Origin: Nothophaeocryptopus gaeumannii
Taxonomy: Eukaryota; Ascomycota; Dothideomycetes; Mycosphaerellales; Mycosphaerellaceae
Reading direction: 5' to 3'
DNA length: 64,000 nucleotides
Assembly (NCBI GenBank): GCA_031771865.1
Contig: JASISA010000003.1
Span: 248,001-312,000, forward strand
How positions within the stretch are numbered: the stretch's first letter is position 1; each line of letters opens with the position of its first letter. The position numbers were made by a program, and so were the translations under genes. This document shows, piece after piece, positions 1 to 10,241 of this stretch. The notes below the pieces were generated by a model. That model worked only from the letters and a program-made list of their open reading frames with translations. It was not told where the DNA came from and made no database searches.

Positions 1-5
1 AAGGC

Positions 6-1127
6 ATGGCCGAGCCTAACGTCAACCACGAGGAGCAGGGCTTCGCTCCGCAAGGCGACGATCCGGAGAGCCATGAGCCGCAGAACCAGATAGTCCGCCT
101 CGATCCCAACTCGAGTGGTCTTACCGGCGGAGTAGCGTACTACGACGAGCGCACCAAGTCGTACAAGCAGGATGTCTCAATTCGCCATGGAGGCTCCTTC
201 GTTTACCAACAAGTAGGTCTCTCGCTGCTCCCTCGGGGCACCTTCAGCAATCGTGGAGCACATACTAATCCAGTCCAGTCCATCATGCCATCGGGCCCGC
301 TGGAAGGACTTCCAATCCTCATCCTAGTCCCAGCCTCAGCGTTCCGCTTCCTCGACCTCCCAGCCGAAGTCCGCAACAACATCTACAGATACCTCTGCGT
401 CTACCTCGAACCCATCTCTCTAAAGGTCTACGAGCCCGCCAAGCTGCGGAAGCGCCTCGTCCAGACCAGTTTCCGTCCTTCGTCCGGAGGCGTCAAGGGC
501 ACCGGAGCCACCAACCAGAACTGGGACCCAGTCCTGAAGAAGCGCCTCAACCGAGACGTCACTGCCCTCAGTATTCTTCGCATCAACCGCCAAATCAACG
601 GAGAGGCTTCGGCGATCCTGTACAGCGAGAACAAGTTCGTCTTCGAAGAATGCCAGGCACTGAAGCGCTTCCTCAACACCAAGAGCTTCAAGCGATCGAG
701 CACCTCTCTACGCCACCTCGCGGTTGCTCGGGCCTGCGGACAGGGTGTCACCCAGATTCTGAAGCCACTACTGCGGGCAAACGGCCTCCGTAGTCTCCAG
801 ATTTCGGCTGCAATGCTGTCCTGCTACGAGAGCGCAGGAGACATGATCAATGACTTCATGCCGTTGCTGAAGGCCTGGAAAAAGTACCATGCCGCTAACG
901 AGCTCTCTGGTTCCGCGCTGGATGTACTGCGGTGTACGCAGTGTGATTGTGTTGATTGCAGGATGGCGAAGACGGCAGTTGGGTCGTACGAGCTGGATCA
1001 GATGCGTAAGCAGCATCGACAGGCTGCGCGTGCCGATTATGCTCGCTTCTTGCGCTTCAAGGAGCTTGCGGCAGCAGCTCTCGAGGCAGACGCCATCCGC
1101 CCTTTCAGCCAGCTCAAACCCGCATAA
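6..1127 (+). CDS. 2EXR/F-box-like protein, one probable in-frame intron
   Basis: Seen: an open frame from ATG at 6 to TAA at 1127. A stretch from 213 (GTAGGT) to 278 (CTAATCCAGTCCAG) is a good 66-nt phase-0 intron with a CTAAT branch site. Removing it gives about 351 aa and joins YQQ to SIMPSG. After splicing, about residues 92-110 carry the DLPAEVRNNIYRYL motif typical of the fungal 2EXR/F-box-like superfamily, followed by ITRINRQ-type text (ILRINRQINGEASAILYSE). A cysteine-rich CTQCDCVDC motif lies near the C-terminus. Known: such proteins are strongly expanded in Dothideomycetes and mostly uncharacterised; some F-box relatives recruit SCF ubiquitin ligases. The exact substrate or role cannot be read. 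The start is the first ATG in the window, and an upstream exon outside the window cannot be excluded. Confidence 0.75.
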   Translation: MAEPNVNHEEQGFAPQGDDPESHEPQNQIVRLDPNSSGLTGGVAYYDERTKSYKQDVSIRHGGSFVYQQVGLSLLPRGTFSNRGAHTNPVQSIMPSGPLEGLPILILVPASAFRFLDLPAEVRNNIYRYLCVYLEPISLKVYEPAKLRKRLVQTSFRPSSGGVKGTGATNQNWDPVLKKRLNRDVTALSILRINRQINGEASAILYSENKFVFEECQALKRFLNTKSFKRSSTSLRHLAVARACGQGVTQILKPLLRANGLRSLQISAAMLSCYESAGDMINDFMPLLKAWKKYHAANELSGSALDVLRCTQCDCVDCRMAKTAVGSYELDQMRKQHRQAARADYARFLRFKELAAAALEADAIRPFSQLKPA

Positions 1128-1403
1128 GTCTCAAGGAAGGAAATTTCGAGTGCGAGAAGAGACCAGTAGTCTCCAGTGAAAGGCAGACTGGTGGGCCCAA
1201 CAATCACGGTAGTACTCAGAGAGAGGCGTCTGTCATTTTCCAGCATTCAGCGTTCGGCATCCAGCATGAGCTGTGGCGCCCTACATGAGGGGCCGTCGTC
1301 TTGGGCCCGGGAGCTCGGAGGTCAAACAGCGTTCTAAAAGGTCTTCTAATCTCTTTCCAACTCAAGTGTAGTCCTTTCCATGCCAGATTGAGATACTTTC
1401 TCC

Positions 1404-1985
1404 ATGTTTCATATCTCATCGCTGTCTACGCACTCCGATTCCGATATGGTAGATAGCTGCGGATTCTAGCTCATCCCTCATCTCACATCCAGCGATGAAG
1501 ACAAAGCATCCTGGTCCAACTTCCAGAAGAAGATCGAAGAGCCCTACGTCAAAGATTCCCATGCTGTTTCAGAGCTAGGTAAGCCTTCTTCGAGTTCCAA
1601 GACCAATGCTTGCCATTACTGACAGTATCCTCTAGATACTTTGTCTTCACATTAGGCTCCTTCCCACGCCTCCCTTGGGACGGAATCAAATTCATCATCA
1701 CATATCGAGGAGTCCCAACGACCCTGGGTCCCCAATTTCCGAATGGACGAGCGATTCGTCTTCGCAATTTACAGCAATCAAGATGTAAAGAAAGTGAAGC
1801 GCATTGTGAAAGATGTGATGGCGAAGGCGGAGGAGTTCCTAGGGCGGACGAGGTTGACTTCTTGGTATCAGAAGCTGGGGTATGGAGGACTTCCGGTTTT
1901 TATGAAGGGTTTTGAGCAGATGCGAGAGGGATTGTGGCCTAGTCCAGAGACAGCGATGCCGGAGAAAGCAGGGGATACCGAGTAG
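1404..1985 (+). pseudogene. Small decayed or multi-exon hypothetical gene
   Basis: Seen: from ATG 1404 a frame runs through one TAG (near 1467) into protein-like text (DEDKASWSNFQKKIEEPYV) that ends at a good donor (ctag|gtaagc, about 1579). Candidate acceptors follow at 1634 or 1656, and a CTGAC branch site is present. Downstream, two frames both look coding: one reads GSFPRLPWDGIKFI, the other, from about 1700 to the TAG-closed end at 1985, contains MDERFVFAIYSNQDVKKVKR. No single splice model joins all three pieces without a frameshift. I therefore read it as a decayed gene. An alternative is a real gene with an intron I cannot place. The family is not recognised. Confidence 0.3.
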
Positions 1986-2220
1986 AAGGGGCAAGAGAGG
2001 TAATTGAGTATGTGAAAGCCAGGGAGTCGTGGGAGTGTCGGTGTGAGTGTTGTGGCTTTTGTCATATGAATGAAGTTCCAGGCATTCGTTTCCCCCGTTT
2101 GCTGTTCGAATCAAGTTTCTTGTTCTTTGCACACTCGACTTCTCCCACTCTGTGCTGGCACTTGAAACCCAGCAAAACGCTTCGCACCATTTCCGACAGT
2201 ATCATCCAGAAGCGGGCGTC

Positions 2221-2698
2221 ATGCACACCATCGTCGTCGGCTTTGACATGCTGCCGGAGGCCCATATCCTCAAGAAACTCGACGGCGAGGGATACGTCCA
2301 CCGCGCCTGGCAGGCCGCCATCGTCAAATTGCTCGAGACAAGTCATCCAGAAGCCATCATCTGGGAAGCCAGCCTACTCGAACAAGAACACAAATCCGAG
2401 CCCGAGTCCAAGTCTGAGCCAGACGTTCCAAACACAAACGGCGCCGAGCGCTTCTTCTTCTCGATCCATCTACAAGACCCCACAAATCTTTCTCCCAAGT
2501 CCCTGGGCCATGCACTTCAATGCGCCTCATGCGCAAAAGGTCACTTGGCATCGTCTAGCTTGGTGGTTTCAGTGGGCACCAGGCGAGAAATCCGTGCACG
2601 TCGCCAAGGTTGATGACATTCCAGGCTTGCGCGAGTTGTGGGAACGGCAAATTCGGAGGGAGCTCTTAATGTGCATGACCGATCTCGGACTCTGGTAA
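2221..2698 (+). pseudogene. Hypothetical protein gene with a frameshift
   Basis: Seen: ATG 2221 begins MHTIVVGFDMLPEAHILKKL, and the frame stays protein-like, with a Lys/Glu/Pro/Ser repeat (KSEPESKSEP), until about 2490. The continuing text is in the next frame (PWAMHFNAPHAQKVTWH, then WERQIRRELL) and closes with TAA at 2696-2698. One extra base between about 2470 and 2500 would explain the switch. A GT-AG pair at 2499-2558 spans 60 nt and would not change frame, so an intron does not solve it. Without the shift the product would be about 158 aa, rich in Trp toward the C-terminus. The family is not recognised. A sequencing error is as likely as a true null allele. Confidence 0.35.
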
Positions 2699-3099
2699 TG
2701 CTGGGAGTTGTCAAGCTTGAGAAGAAACGAAAGCCCCGAAGGTCCGAATTCGTGGGTGGAATGGTTTTCATTGTCGGTGTCGTGAGCTGAGCGAGAGTGC
2801 GCAGTGCGCGGTTAAGGCGGTTTTGAGGCCAACCCGCATGGAAGGTCCGAAAACTGGCCGAATTGCATGCACTGTGAGGCGAAGGTAGCTCTTGGTCTGA
2901 AGTCAGTACTCAAAAAGGGAAGGGGCTTCTTCTAAGTTCTGCATTCCAGGTGTATCTCGGCTCCTCTCACATAAACCAAAGCCTATGATACAAACGCCTC
3001 CTTACAATGCAAAGCAGCTCGCGTCGGAAAGATCCGGACACAATCGGGAATCAAAAAGGTCACAAATTCCGCGCACGCTGTTTCGATCGGAAGAGGTAT
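2699..3099. other. Intergenic, nothing recognised
   Basis: About 400 bp between the frameshifted hypothetical gene and the 3' end of the isocitrate dehydrogenase gene. It should hold the two convergent 3' untranslated regions. I see no convincing frame, repeat or RNA gene in it. Confidence 0.5.
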
Positions 3100-4377
3100 C
3101 TACAAGTTCTTGATAATAGCATCAGCGTACTCGGCAGTCTTGGCCTTACCGCCGAGATCACCCGTCAAAGCCTTGCCCTCGGCGAGCGTCTTGAAAATGG
3201 CCTTCTCGATTTGGCTGGCGTGTTGTGTGAGGCCCATGTGCTGCAACATCATGATGGAGCTGAGAAGGAGAGCGGTTGGGTTTGCGAGACCCTTGCCTGC
3301 GATATCAGGCGCGGATCCGTGGACGGCCTCGAAGATGGAGCACTCGTCACCAATGTTTCCTGATGGTGTAAGACCGAGACCACCAATCAGACCGGCGCAC
3401 AAATCCGAGAGAATGTCTCCGTACAAGTTGGGCATGACCAGGACCTTGTCGTTGTATGGAACAGGGTCCGTGACCATCTTCAAGCAAGTGTTATCCAACA
3501 TCTCGGCATCGAACTCAATGTCTGGGTATTCTTTGGCAACGTCGCGGGCGGTGCTCAAGAAGAGACCGTCGGACATCTTCATGATGGCAGCCTTGTGCAC
3601 CACTCGGACCTTGTTCTTTCCAGTGGCCTGGGCGTGCTGGAACGCGAATCGGAGGACGCGCTCGGAAGCCTCTCTTGTGATAAGCTTGATCGATTGAACC
3701 ACGCCATCGACGACGACGTGCTCAATTCCGGAGTATTCACCCTCAGTGTTCTCACGGATCAGGACAGTGTCAACGTTGTCGTAAGGAGTCTTGTATCCTG
3801 CGATGCTCTTGCATGGTCTCAAGTTGGCGAAAAGGTTGAAAGTCCTTCGGAGAGTCAGGTTGAGCGAGACGTGTCCCTTGCCCACAGGCGTGGCGAGAGG
3901 TCCTTTAAGAGCGACGTAGTTGCGTGTTACGGAATCGATGGCCTCGTCGGGGATGACCGTCTTGCCGTCCTTGAGTGTGGGCGTAACATCGACGGATTCC
4001 CACTTGATGGGCACATTCGCGGCGGAGTAGATGTCTTTGACGGATTGGGCGATTTCTGGACCGATACCGTCTCCCTCAATCAGTGTGACTGTGTACTTTC
4101 CCTATACCATCCAAGTCGCATGAGCTTCTATACCTCCAACTTCGAAGGTGTTTCTTTGAACGTACATCGGATCCTGTCGTGCCCTTGAACTTTGCGACTT
4201 TCCCGTCTTGAGCTGTTGCGAAGCTGCGAGGTTGCATCTGCCATAGAGTCGTCAATGTCGCGTCCTTGCTGCCGACTGATTTACCCTATCAATGCATACC
4301 TGGGCAGAAGCTGGTCTGGAGATCAGCTTGAAGCATTGTCGCGCGGCCGGTGCCGCTCTGAACCGGCTGGCGAGCAT
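3100..4377 (-). CDS. IDH2: NAD-dependent isocitrate dehydrogenase, catalytic subunit, mitochondrial
   Basis: Oxidative decarboxylation of isocitrate to 2-oxoglutarate with NAD+ in the mitochondrial TCA cycle, acting as a heteromer with the regulatory subunit. Seen: three exons on the minus strand, 4377-4300, 4237-4166 and 4101-3100, with introns of 62 and 64 nt (GTATGC...CAG and GTACGT...TAG, both phase 0), giving 383 aa. Exon 1 encodes a basic, Arg-rich mitochondrial presequence; exon 2 continues it (MQPRSFATA). The mature part has VTLIEGDGIGPEI, LKGPLATPVGKGH, IRENTEGEYSGIEH, a VHKAAIMKMSDGLF segment and NLYGDILSDLCAGLIGG. LKGPLATP and the intact substrate loop are the form found in the catalytic subunit (yeast IDH2, human IDH3A) rather than in the regulatory one (yeast IDH1). 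It ends in TAG. It is divergent from the downstream Sec5 gene. Confidence 0.95.
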
Positions 4378-4877
4378 CTTGGGTAAAAGTTATAGTATAA
4401 TGTCGCCTGCGACTCTCGCGACTCCGCTGTTACTGGGCGGAGGATGGGATACGGGCGGAGGAGGAGATATGGGCGGAGATGGGCGGAAGAGGGTGGTGTT
4501 GTGAAAAGCAAAAGACTTTGGCAACCGCTGTGCTGCAGACTGAGGCTTCAAACGCGGGTTGGCGGGCAGCCCGCTAGCGTCATTCGGCAGGAGCAGCCCA
4601 CATCCTGGCTATCGCGTGGCCGGGTGCAGGAACGGTACTTGTCTGTTAATCAATTGTCGCACATTCATGACACCTGTCATCAAAGTCAGCTGCTCCTGTA
4701 TCAATCATTCGTGTCCTGCCATCGATCTTCACGCCTACAGAGCTACCACCTCCGACCCGTTGCCTCTCTCCTACCTCGTCGACTACCATGCCAACCCGTC
4801 GCCCTCCCATGGCATAATATGAGTACGGCGTAGCGAGAACCGACCAGATATTCATATCGTACAAACCCACCGCAGCC
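4378..4877. promoter_or_regulatory. Bidirectional intergenic promoter region
   Basis: 500 bp between the start codons of the divergently transcribed isocitrate dehydrogenase and Sec5 genes, so both core promoters must lie here. The part near 4440-4500 is G-rich on the plus strand (repeated GGGCGGAG/GGGCGGA motifs). The part before Sec5 is pyrimidine-rich, as is common in fungal 5' leaders. No clear TATA box was found for either gene. Confidence 0.55.
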
Positions 4878-7800
4878 ATGCCCATCTCGGCGGAGCAGGA
4901 GCGCATTCTCTTGAACAAGTACAAGCTCACCACCCTGCATCCGACCGAATGGCCGCACCAGGACGACTCGTCGTCGTCGGACGAGGACGACCAGCCACCC
5001 GCTACTACGAACAAAGTCGGTCACAACCGCCAAACCTCCAAAGGCTCCGTCATTTCGCGCTTTGAGAAGATCGACCGACACGCCAGTCTCAAGAGCAGCA
5101 TATCGGGAAAGCACGCGAACGGTGATGTCGGCGTCCAGAAGGATGAGCCGGACGCGCTCGGTATGGCACCTTCTGTCGTGGCCGAGCTTCGTAGGAGAGG
5201 CTTGCCGGTGGAAGAGGACATCGCCCTGAGGAACAGGTTCATGCTGTCAAGTACGAGCTTCAATCCGGCACTCTACCTGTCGCAGGTGCACCAGAGAGAC
5301 AGCACCGAAGACCTGCTGCGTGGGCTGGATTATCTGAGCAAGAGCATTGAGCAGAAGTCTGCCAGCCTGAAAGTCCTGGTCGAAAGCAACTTTGAGCGCT
5401 TCGTACGTGCCAAGGCAACCATCGATACCGTCTACACCGAAATGCGAACACAGGGCGTGGAACAGAACCCTCGCTTGTCGCAGCTTCCTCCTGCGAGCTC
5501 TAGCCTCAGGCCGCACTCTCGACAGACTAGCAAGAACTACAGCCACTTCCGAAACACCAGCGGACCATGGGGCAGTCAGGCTAAGAATCAGCTGCCGGAC
5601 AAGAGGAAGAATGCGTTGACCAAGGAGTCTGAATATGGTGTGCAAGGCATCAAGACTCCCTTGCAAGAAGTCGCAATCAAAGCTGAGGAGGTGTGGGGCC
5701 CCGCCTTAGGTGGTCGCGAGAAAGAAGAGACGTACAAGGCGCTGCTGATTGCGCTGGAGCAGCACAAGGAGATCTTCCGCTTGAGTGGGGACTTGTACGA
5801 GGCAGCTAAGAGGAATGACTACGATACCGTCGTGGACTGCTACCGAAGAGCGAAGCAACATGCGGATAAGGCCCGCAACATTGCTGAGATCGCCAAGGAG
5901 AATCAGATGGAGCTGGGCGATGCCGATGTTCAGCAAATCATCGTTACAGCCCGCATGTGGCACGATGTCACGATCCAGGTTCACAACTTCAAGCAGGATA
6001 TCTGGAAACGTCTGAGGACATCACATGGAAGGAAGGCGGTCGGTATCACAGAAGAGACCGACAAAGAGCTGCACATGGAGCTTATTGCGGTATTGCTGCA
6101 GCTTGGAGCGGAAGAGAACCCGATCTGGATCTGGATCAATAGTCGCTACCTGTACCTGAAAGACAAGATTGCGCGTTCGTTTGAAAGAGCCCGCATCGAG
6201 GTAGAGATTCTTCGTCGAAAGCTTGCCGCCAACACAAGAGCCGACAATATCGCTCTCGCCAAGCATCTTCGCTCCGCTGCTGATAGTGCTGGCGCCCTTC
6301 GCCTTACACGAGACTCAGCCCGCGACCTTGACACTCCTCCGGTAATCGCGTTCTGGGACAAGGTGCAGGCTGGCATCAATGCTTTGCTTTCGCCACAGTC
6401 GGGCATTCTCGGCGAAATTGTTGAATGGTACGAGAGTGCCCAGTCGTTCGTCGACAACAAGGCTCAGAAATCGTTCCCGACTGCAGTCTTTGCCATGCAG
6501 GACTACACCAACCTGCAGCTTTCTCAAGAGCACATTGATTCAATTCGAACATCGATGCTTGAACTCGCCAGCATACTTCGGGACAGTGTCAATTCCTTCT
6601 TCCACGACTCACCGGTCGACGATCTCAGCGACTTGTACAGCCCCATTCCGCCGACACCCATTACTCCTGACTCTTCGCAAGCCCTGACTCCGGCCAAAAG
6701 GAGCTTCAGCTTCGATCCTAATAACATCCCGGCACCAAGCCCGAAGAGAGGAGACTCGTGGGAGAAATTCGCGTTCTGGGCGCCAGGCTCAAACTCCCTA
6801 TCTGCTTCACATTATCTTGCGCGTCTGATCACGATCGTTGGCAACGGCTTCGGGGAGCTCGCCAGTCTCAGCGCGGTGCAGATGTCGAACGAGACCGAAA
6901 AGCTCAAGCAGACACTGGTCTCAACGCGCGAACGATGCATTACTGCCATCTGCAATTCTTGGAATGCAGATGCGGAGAAGTGCAGAGTGCTTGAGAGTTG
7001 GACGAGAAGCCCAGAGCGAAGAGATCTGACTTTGATGCCAAGTTATTTCGAAGCTTGGGAGGAGAAGGTGCTCACGAATGTTCAGAAGATTGCATACATC
7101 TCTGATGCGACCACTAAGAGTGGCGACGTGATCGTGCAGCCTTCCGCTAAGCTCTTGCAGGCGATCCGCGGCACCTTCGTCACCAGTCTCTATAAGGGAC
7201 TGAGTGGCATCGTCGAAAATGCCGAGAAGCTCAAGCATGACGGCATCAGTGCCGATGAAGAAGCCGACCCAGACGGTGTCACTGTTCCTCGCAAACGTAT
7301 TGTGGATATCGATGGCGCTGGTATGCTCGGAACAGAGGCGCTGGATGCCAACAATCGCAGCGTCCGCATGCTCATTACGCTCTCAAACCTCAACTACCTG
7401 CGAAGTGAAGGCATACCGCAGCTGATATCGCAGTTCGAGTCGGCTTTCAGCGTGAAGCTTACTGAGGAGGGCAAGACCATCAGAGATGCCTTGTCGCAGA
7501 TTGATGCCAGGCTCTTCCAAAGCTACGTCAAGCCGATCGTCGATAAGCTCTCTGCAACCATCACTGATGGTATCACTGCGAAGAAATGGGAGCCTACCAC
7601 ACCGCGGCCAACCGACGCGAGGGACTATGTATACGATGTGCTCATGGAACTTGTGCTTGTCCATGCTGAGGTCACCTCTGCCACAACAGCAACGCTCACT
7701 GGTCAGATCCTCAGCTACTTGCTTGAACAATGCTCGACAGCTTTGATTTCAGCGTTCAAGCTTCGCAAGCATTACACGCTGCCTGCACTCATGCAAGCAA

Positions 7801-8039
7801 CGCTTGATGTGGAGTTCATGGCGCAGACGCTCAACAATTACACTACTGACAAAGCCAGCGAGGTCCAGAGTCAAATCTACCTCGCCCTTGACGAGCGCAC
7901 TGACAACGACGCACGTGCTAAGCTGCAGGGAGAGCTGCCAGAGATGCGTGGTATCCTCAAGAAGCTCCGTGAGAGTACAAAGGGCGAATTTGGCTGCTTT
8001 CGGCGTGAACGAAGGGGTCGACGCGATGGCAAAGCCTAG
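4878..8039 (+). CDS. SEC5: Exocyst complex component Sec5
   Basis: A subunit of the octameric exocyst that tethers secretory vesicles at sites of polarised growth, acting at hyphal tips and septa. Seen: an uninterrupted 1053-aa frame from ATG 4878. The N-terminus is polar and acidic (DDSSSSDEDDQ). The diagnostic Sec5 N-terminal region lies at about residues 125-185 (FNPALYLSQVH, LLRGLDYLSKSIEQKS, LKVLVESNFERFVRAKATID). After it comes a long helical-rod region with little recognisable motif, and a conserved-looking end (LKKLRESTKGEFGCFRRERR). Length is close to other fungal Sec5 proteins; the metazoan Ral-binding TIG domain is absent, as expected for fungi. Anomaly: the TAG stop at 8037-8039 is followed in the same frame by about 470 more protein-like codons (separate entry). 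Confidence 0.9.
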   Translation: MPISAEQERILLNKYKLTTLHPTEWPHQDDSSSSDEDDQPPATTNKVGHNRQTSKGSVISRFEKIDRHASLKSSISGKHANGDVGVQKDEPDALGMAPSVVAELRRRGLPVEEDIALRNRFMLSSTSFNPALYLSQVHQRDSTEDLLRGLDYLSKSIEQKSASLKVLVESNFERFVRAKATIDTVYTEMRTQGVEQNPRLSQLPPASSSLRPHSRQTSKNYSHFRNTSGPWGSQAKNQLPDKRKNALTKESEYGVQGIKTPLQEVAIKAEEVWGPALGGREKEETYKALLIALEQHKEIFRLSGDLYEAAKRNDYDTVVDCYRRAKQHADKARNIAEIAKENQMELGDADVQQIIVTARMWHDVTIQVHNFKQDIWKRLRTSHGRKAVGITEETDKELHMELIAVLLQLGAEENPIWIWINSRYLYLKDKIARSFERARIEVEILRRKLAANTRADNIALAKHLRSAADSAGALRLTRDSARDLDTPPVIAFWDKVQAGINALLSPQSGILGEIVEWYESAQSFVDNKAQKSFPTAVFAMQDYTNLQLSQEHIDSIRTSMLELASILRDSVNSFFHDSPVDDLSDLYSPIPPTPITPDSSQALTPAKRSFSFDPNNIPAPSPKRGDSWEKFAFWAPGSNSLSASHYLARLITIVGNGFGELASLSAVQMSNETEKLKQTLVSTRERCITAICNSWNADAEKCRVLESWTRSPERRDLTLMPSYFEAWEEKVLTNVQKIAYISDATTKSGDVIVQPSAKLLQAIRGTFVTSLYKGLSGIVENAEKLKHDGISADEEADPDGVTVPRKRIVDIDGAGMLGTEALDANNRSVRMLITLSNLNYLRSEGIPQLISQFESAFSVKLTEEGKTIRDALSQIDARLFQSYVKPIVDKLSATITDGITAKKWEPTTPRPTDARDYVYDVLMELVLVHAEVTSATTATLTGQILSYLLEQCSTALISAFKLRKHYTLPALMQATLDVEFMAQTLNNYTTDKASEVQSQIYLALDERTDNDARAKLQGELPEMRGILKKLRESTKGEFGCFRRERRGRRDGKA

Positions 8040-9461
8040 GAGGCTGGCCACGATCGATTCGGCAGTAATACGGATGGCGCTCCATCTCCGTTGACGAGTT
8101 CCGTGGCATTATCGACAAATCCCAGGGCTCCTTCAGCGACATCTTCGCGGAGAGTTTCAGGGCATCAGAGGGAAAGAGAAATGGCACTTTCTCAAGATGT
8201 CGTACCATCCATGGCTAGCGCAAGTACCTCCCGCGCACCATCAACAACATCGACGCGGGGAGCTTCTAGACATCAGAGGGAGCAGGCGCATTGTTAGAAA
8301 CTGCCCGTTCTCCATAGTGCCAACACCGATTCAGCTGTTGAGTCGGACTCCCTGGTCGTTGAAAAGGTCAGACGCGCCCATATTCCTACACCCGAGCTCA
8401 GCGACTTTTCTGGTCTCCCGGCTCAACGCTAGTGGCAGGCTGTACGGTCCTACCTGTTCATCGACGATGATGAGCTCGATTGTTCTCAAATTTCGACATC
8501 CAGTGGAAGTATCTCCAGTCGACGACACACTAGTCTGCAGCGCACGCCACCGAAGAAGTATGATTCAAAATCTGCGCTCGAGGCCGTGCAGTCGAAGAGG
8601 AAGCTGCCTTTCTCATGCTGCTTCCCTTGTGTGAGAAGGAGCCATGCTATTGATCAGACCATCGATGATAGTTTATGCAAAGCTCCCGCAGAGAACGTAA
8701 TGCCACCTCCTAGGCCATGCAGACCGACTTTGCGAAAGGAAATGGCCCAGATTTTCAGATCGGCAAACAACAAGGAAAACGACTTCCCGGGCAAAGAGCC
8801 CACGGACGAATTATTACAACGCCGGCGAAAGAACGCACCAGATGCGCCACCTGCTGTGCAGATTCAAGAGCGATCGACGAACTTTGACGACTTGCGGAAG
8901 AAGTTTGAGAAGCAGGGCTCCAGCGAGAGTTTGGAATGCGCTCGTGATCTACTGGACGTTCGCCGCGACAGCATCGACCCCCAGTATACTGAAAAGTTGC
9001 ATGAGTGTGTGAGAGCGTCGAATTACATGACCACTTCTCCCTGCGTTCCTCGACTCGATGAGCTCGATACACCGGACTACTCCCGACCAATTCCGGACAA
9101 GTCAGCTCACCAATTGGGCCACATACCAGCGGGCATTCAGCAACCTATGGACATCTCGGCCGAAGAGCAGTTCACCCGAGCAAACCAGAACGGGCATAAA
9201 AGCTTAGCGGACGACACACTCGCCAGGAGATTCGAGGAGATGGATCGTATTGAGGCTATTTGGCAGTATAAGATCGGAAGATGTATTGAAAGGGCCTGGA
9301 AAAGAATGAAGGAGGGGCGATTGAGGGTTCAAGAGTGCGAGGCCACTGTAAGGGAGATTACGCAGAGAGAAGATGGGAATACTGAATTTGTGGATGTTGG
9401 AAGCTGGTTCGGAAAGAGCGGTCGAATGTACAGGAAGTGTGATGTTGCTGTCGCTTCTTGA
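8040..9461 (+). pseudogene. Ser/Arg-rich reading frame in the Sec5 frame, cut by TAG codons
   Basis: Seen: directly after the Sec5 stop, the same frame stays open to TGA at 9459-9461 except for TAG at 8295-8297 and 8433-8435. The part before the first TAG contains two copies of a Ser/Thr/Arg repeat (STNPRAPSATSSRR... and STSRAPSTTSTRG..., each followed by HQRE). Then come RRAHIPTPELSDFSGLP, FIDDDELDCSQIST, a cysteine pair region (FSCCFPCVRR), NKEN-type polar text and a Trp-rich C-terminal helix (DRIEAIWQYKIGRCIERAW). No TAA or TGA occurs inside. The last segment (8586-9461, 291 codons) is uninterrupted but has no early ATG. Either this is a separate gene inactivated by CAG-to-TAG changes, or a multi-exon gene whose introns end at these TAGs; I could not place convincing donors. 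No family is recognised. Confidence 0.5.
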
Positions 9462-10241
9462 TAGGCAGATGCTGAGGTATTGAGTAGGAAGGCAGAGGTA
9501 GAAGTTAATGAGACGTCGTTGATATTGTGGGTCTCTCCTTCAACATGTCAGAGACCGTGGCTGCGACTTGTGCGTCCGGCGTCGTAAAGGGATAGAGCGG
9601 AAGGGGGAAGAGGAGACCAAAAAAGGTAAGAAGGACCAAAAGAACTAAAGTTTCGGGAATCGAACCCACGCCCGAGTGTGATGAGAGCAGACGCTGAGAG
9701 ATGTGGAATAGAAGAAGCAAACGCAAAAGGGAAGCCACTCTTGCGAGTGGAGATATTATCTGTCCTGTGATTTGTTGTGTTCAGCTACTTCCCTGAGAGG
9801 GGGTGGTTTGGCACTGATTATGAAGGCTGATTTGATTCGCTGCCCGGGCGGTGACTTCAAAGCGGAACTGGGACGAAGAGTTGTGAAAAGTTTGAGGACA
9901 CACGAAAGTCACATCTACAGCAATCGAAGGCAGAATTCGGACATCAAAGCGAAATGGGATAAGGCTGGTGCTGAAGATGACAGAGTAAGGTGTGGGGAAT
10001 GGCATTTTATACTGCAAAAAGAGGATATTATCTGGACTCGGGGAAAGGAGGAGTTGAACCGACAATAGAGGGGTGAGGGCGAGGAGGACGAGAAGGGCAG
10101 AAAGGGAAGGATCCGTCTAGGACGGAATGGAGACTGTAGCATGGTCTTTTATTGGTATTGAGCTACTTCCCTGAGAGATGGGAATTGCAAGATGCTTCTC
10201 ATGTGTGGTTTGGGTGGGCGAGATTGTTGGGAAGATCTGAG
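9462..10241. other. Intergenic; two copies of a 17-nt direct repeat
   Basis: No convincing gene. The 17-mer AGCTACTTCCCTGAGAG occurs at 9783-9799 and again at 10161-10177. On the minus strand near 9650-9670 there is a tRNA T-arm-like string (GGTTCGATTCCC), but no matching acceptor stem was found. Confidence 0.5.

Noticed and set aside
2499..2558. Intron to repair the frameshifted hypothetical gene
   Set aside because: GT...TAG spans 60 nt, a multiple of three, so it cannot change the frame as needed.
9640..9700. tRNA-like T-arm string on the minus strand
   Set aside because: GGTTCGATTCCC is present, but no D-arm, anticodon stem or pairing acceptor stem fits around it.
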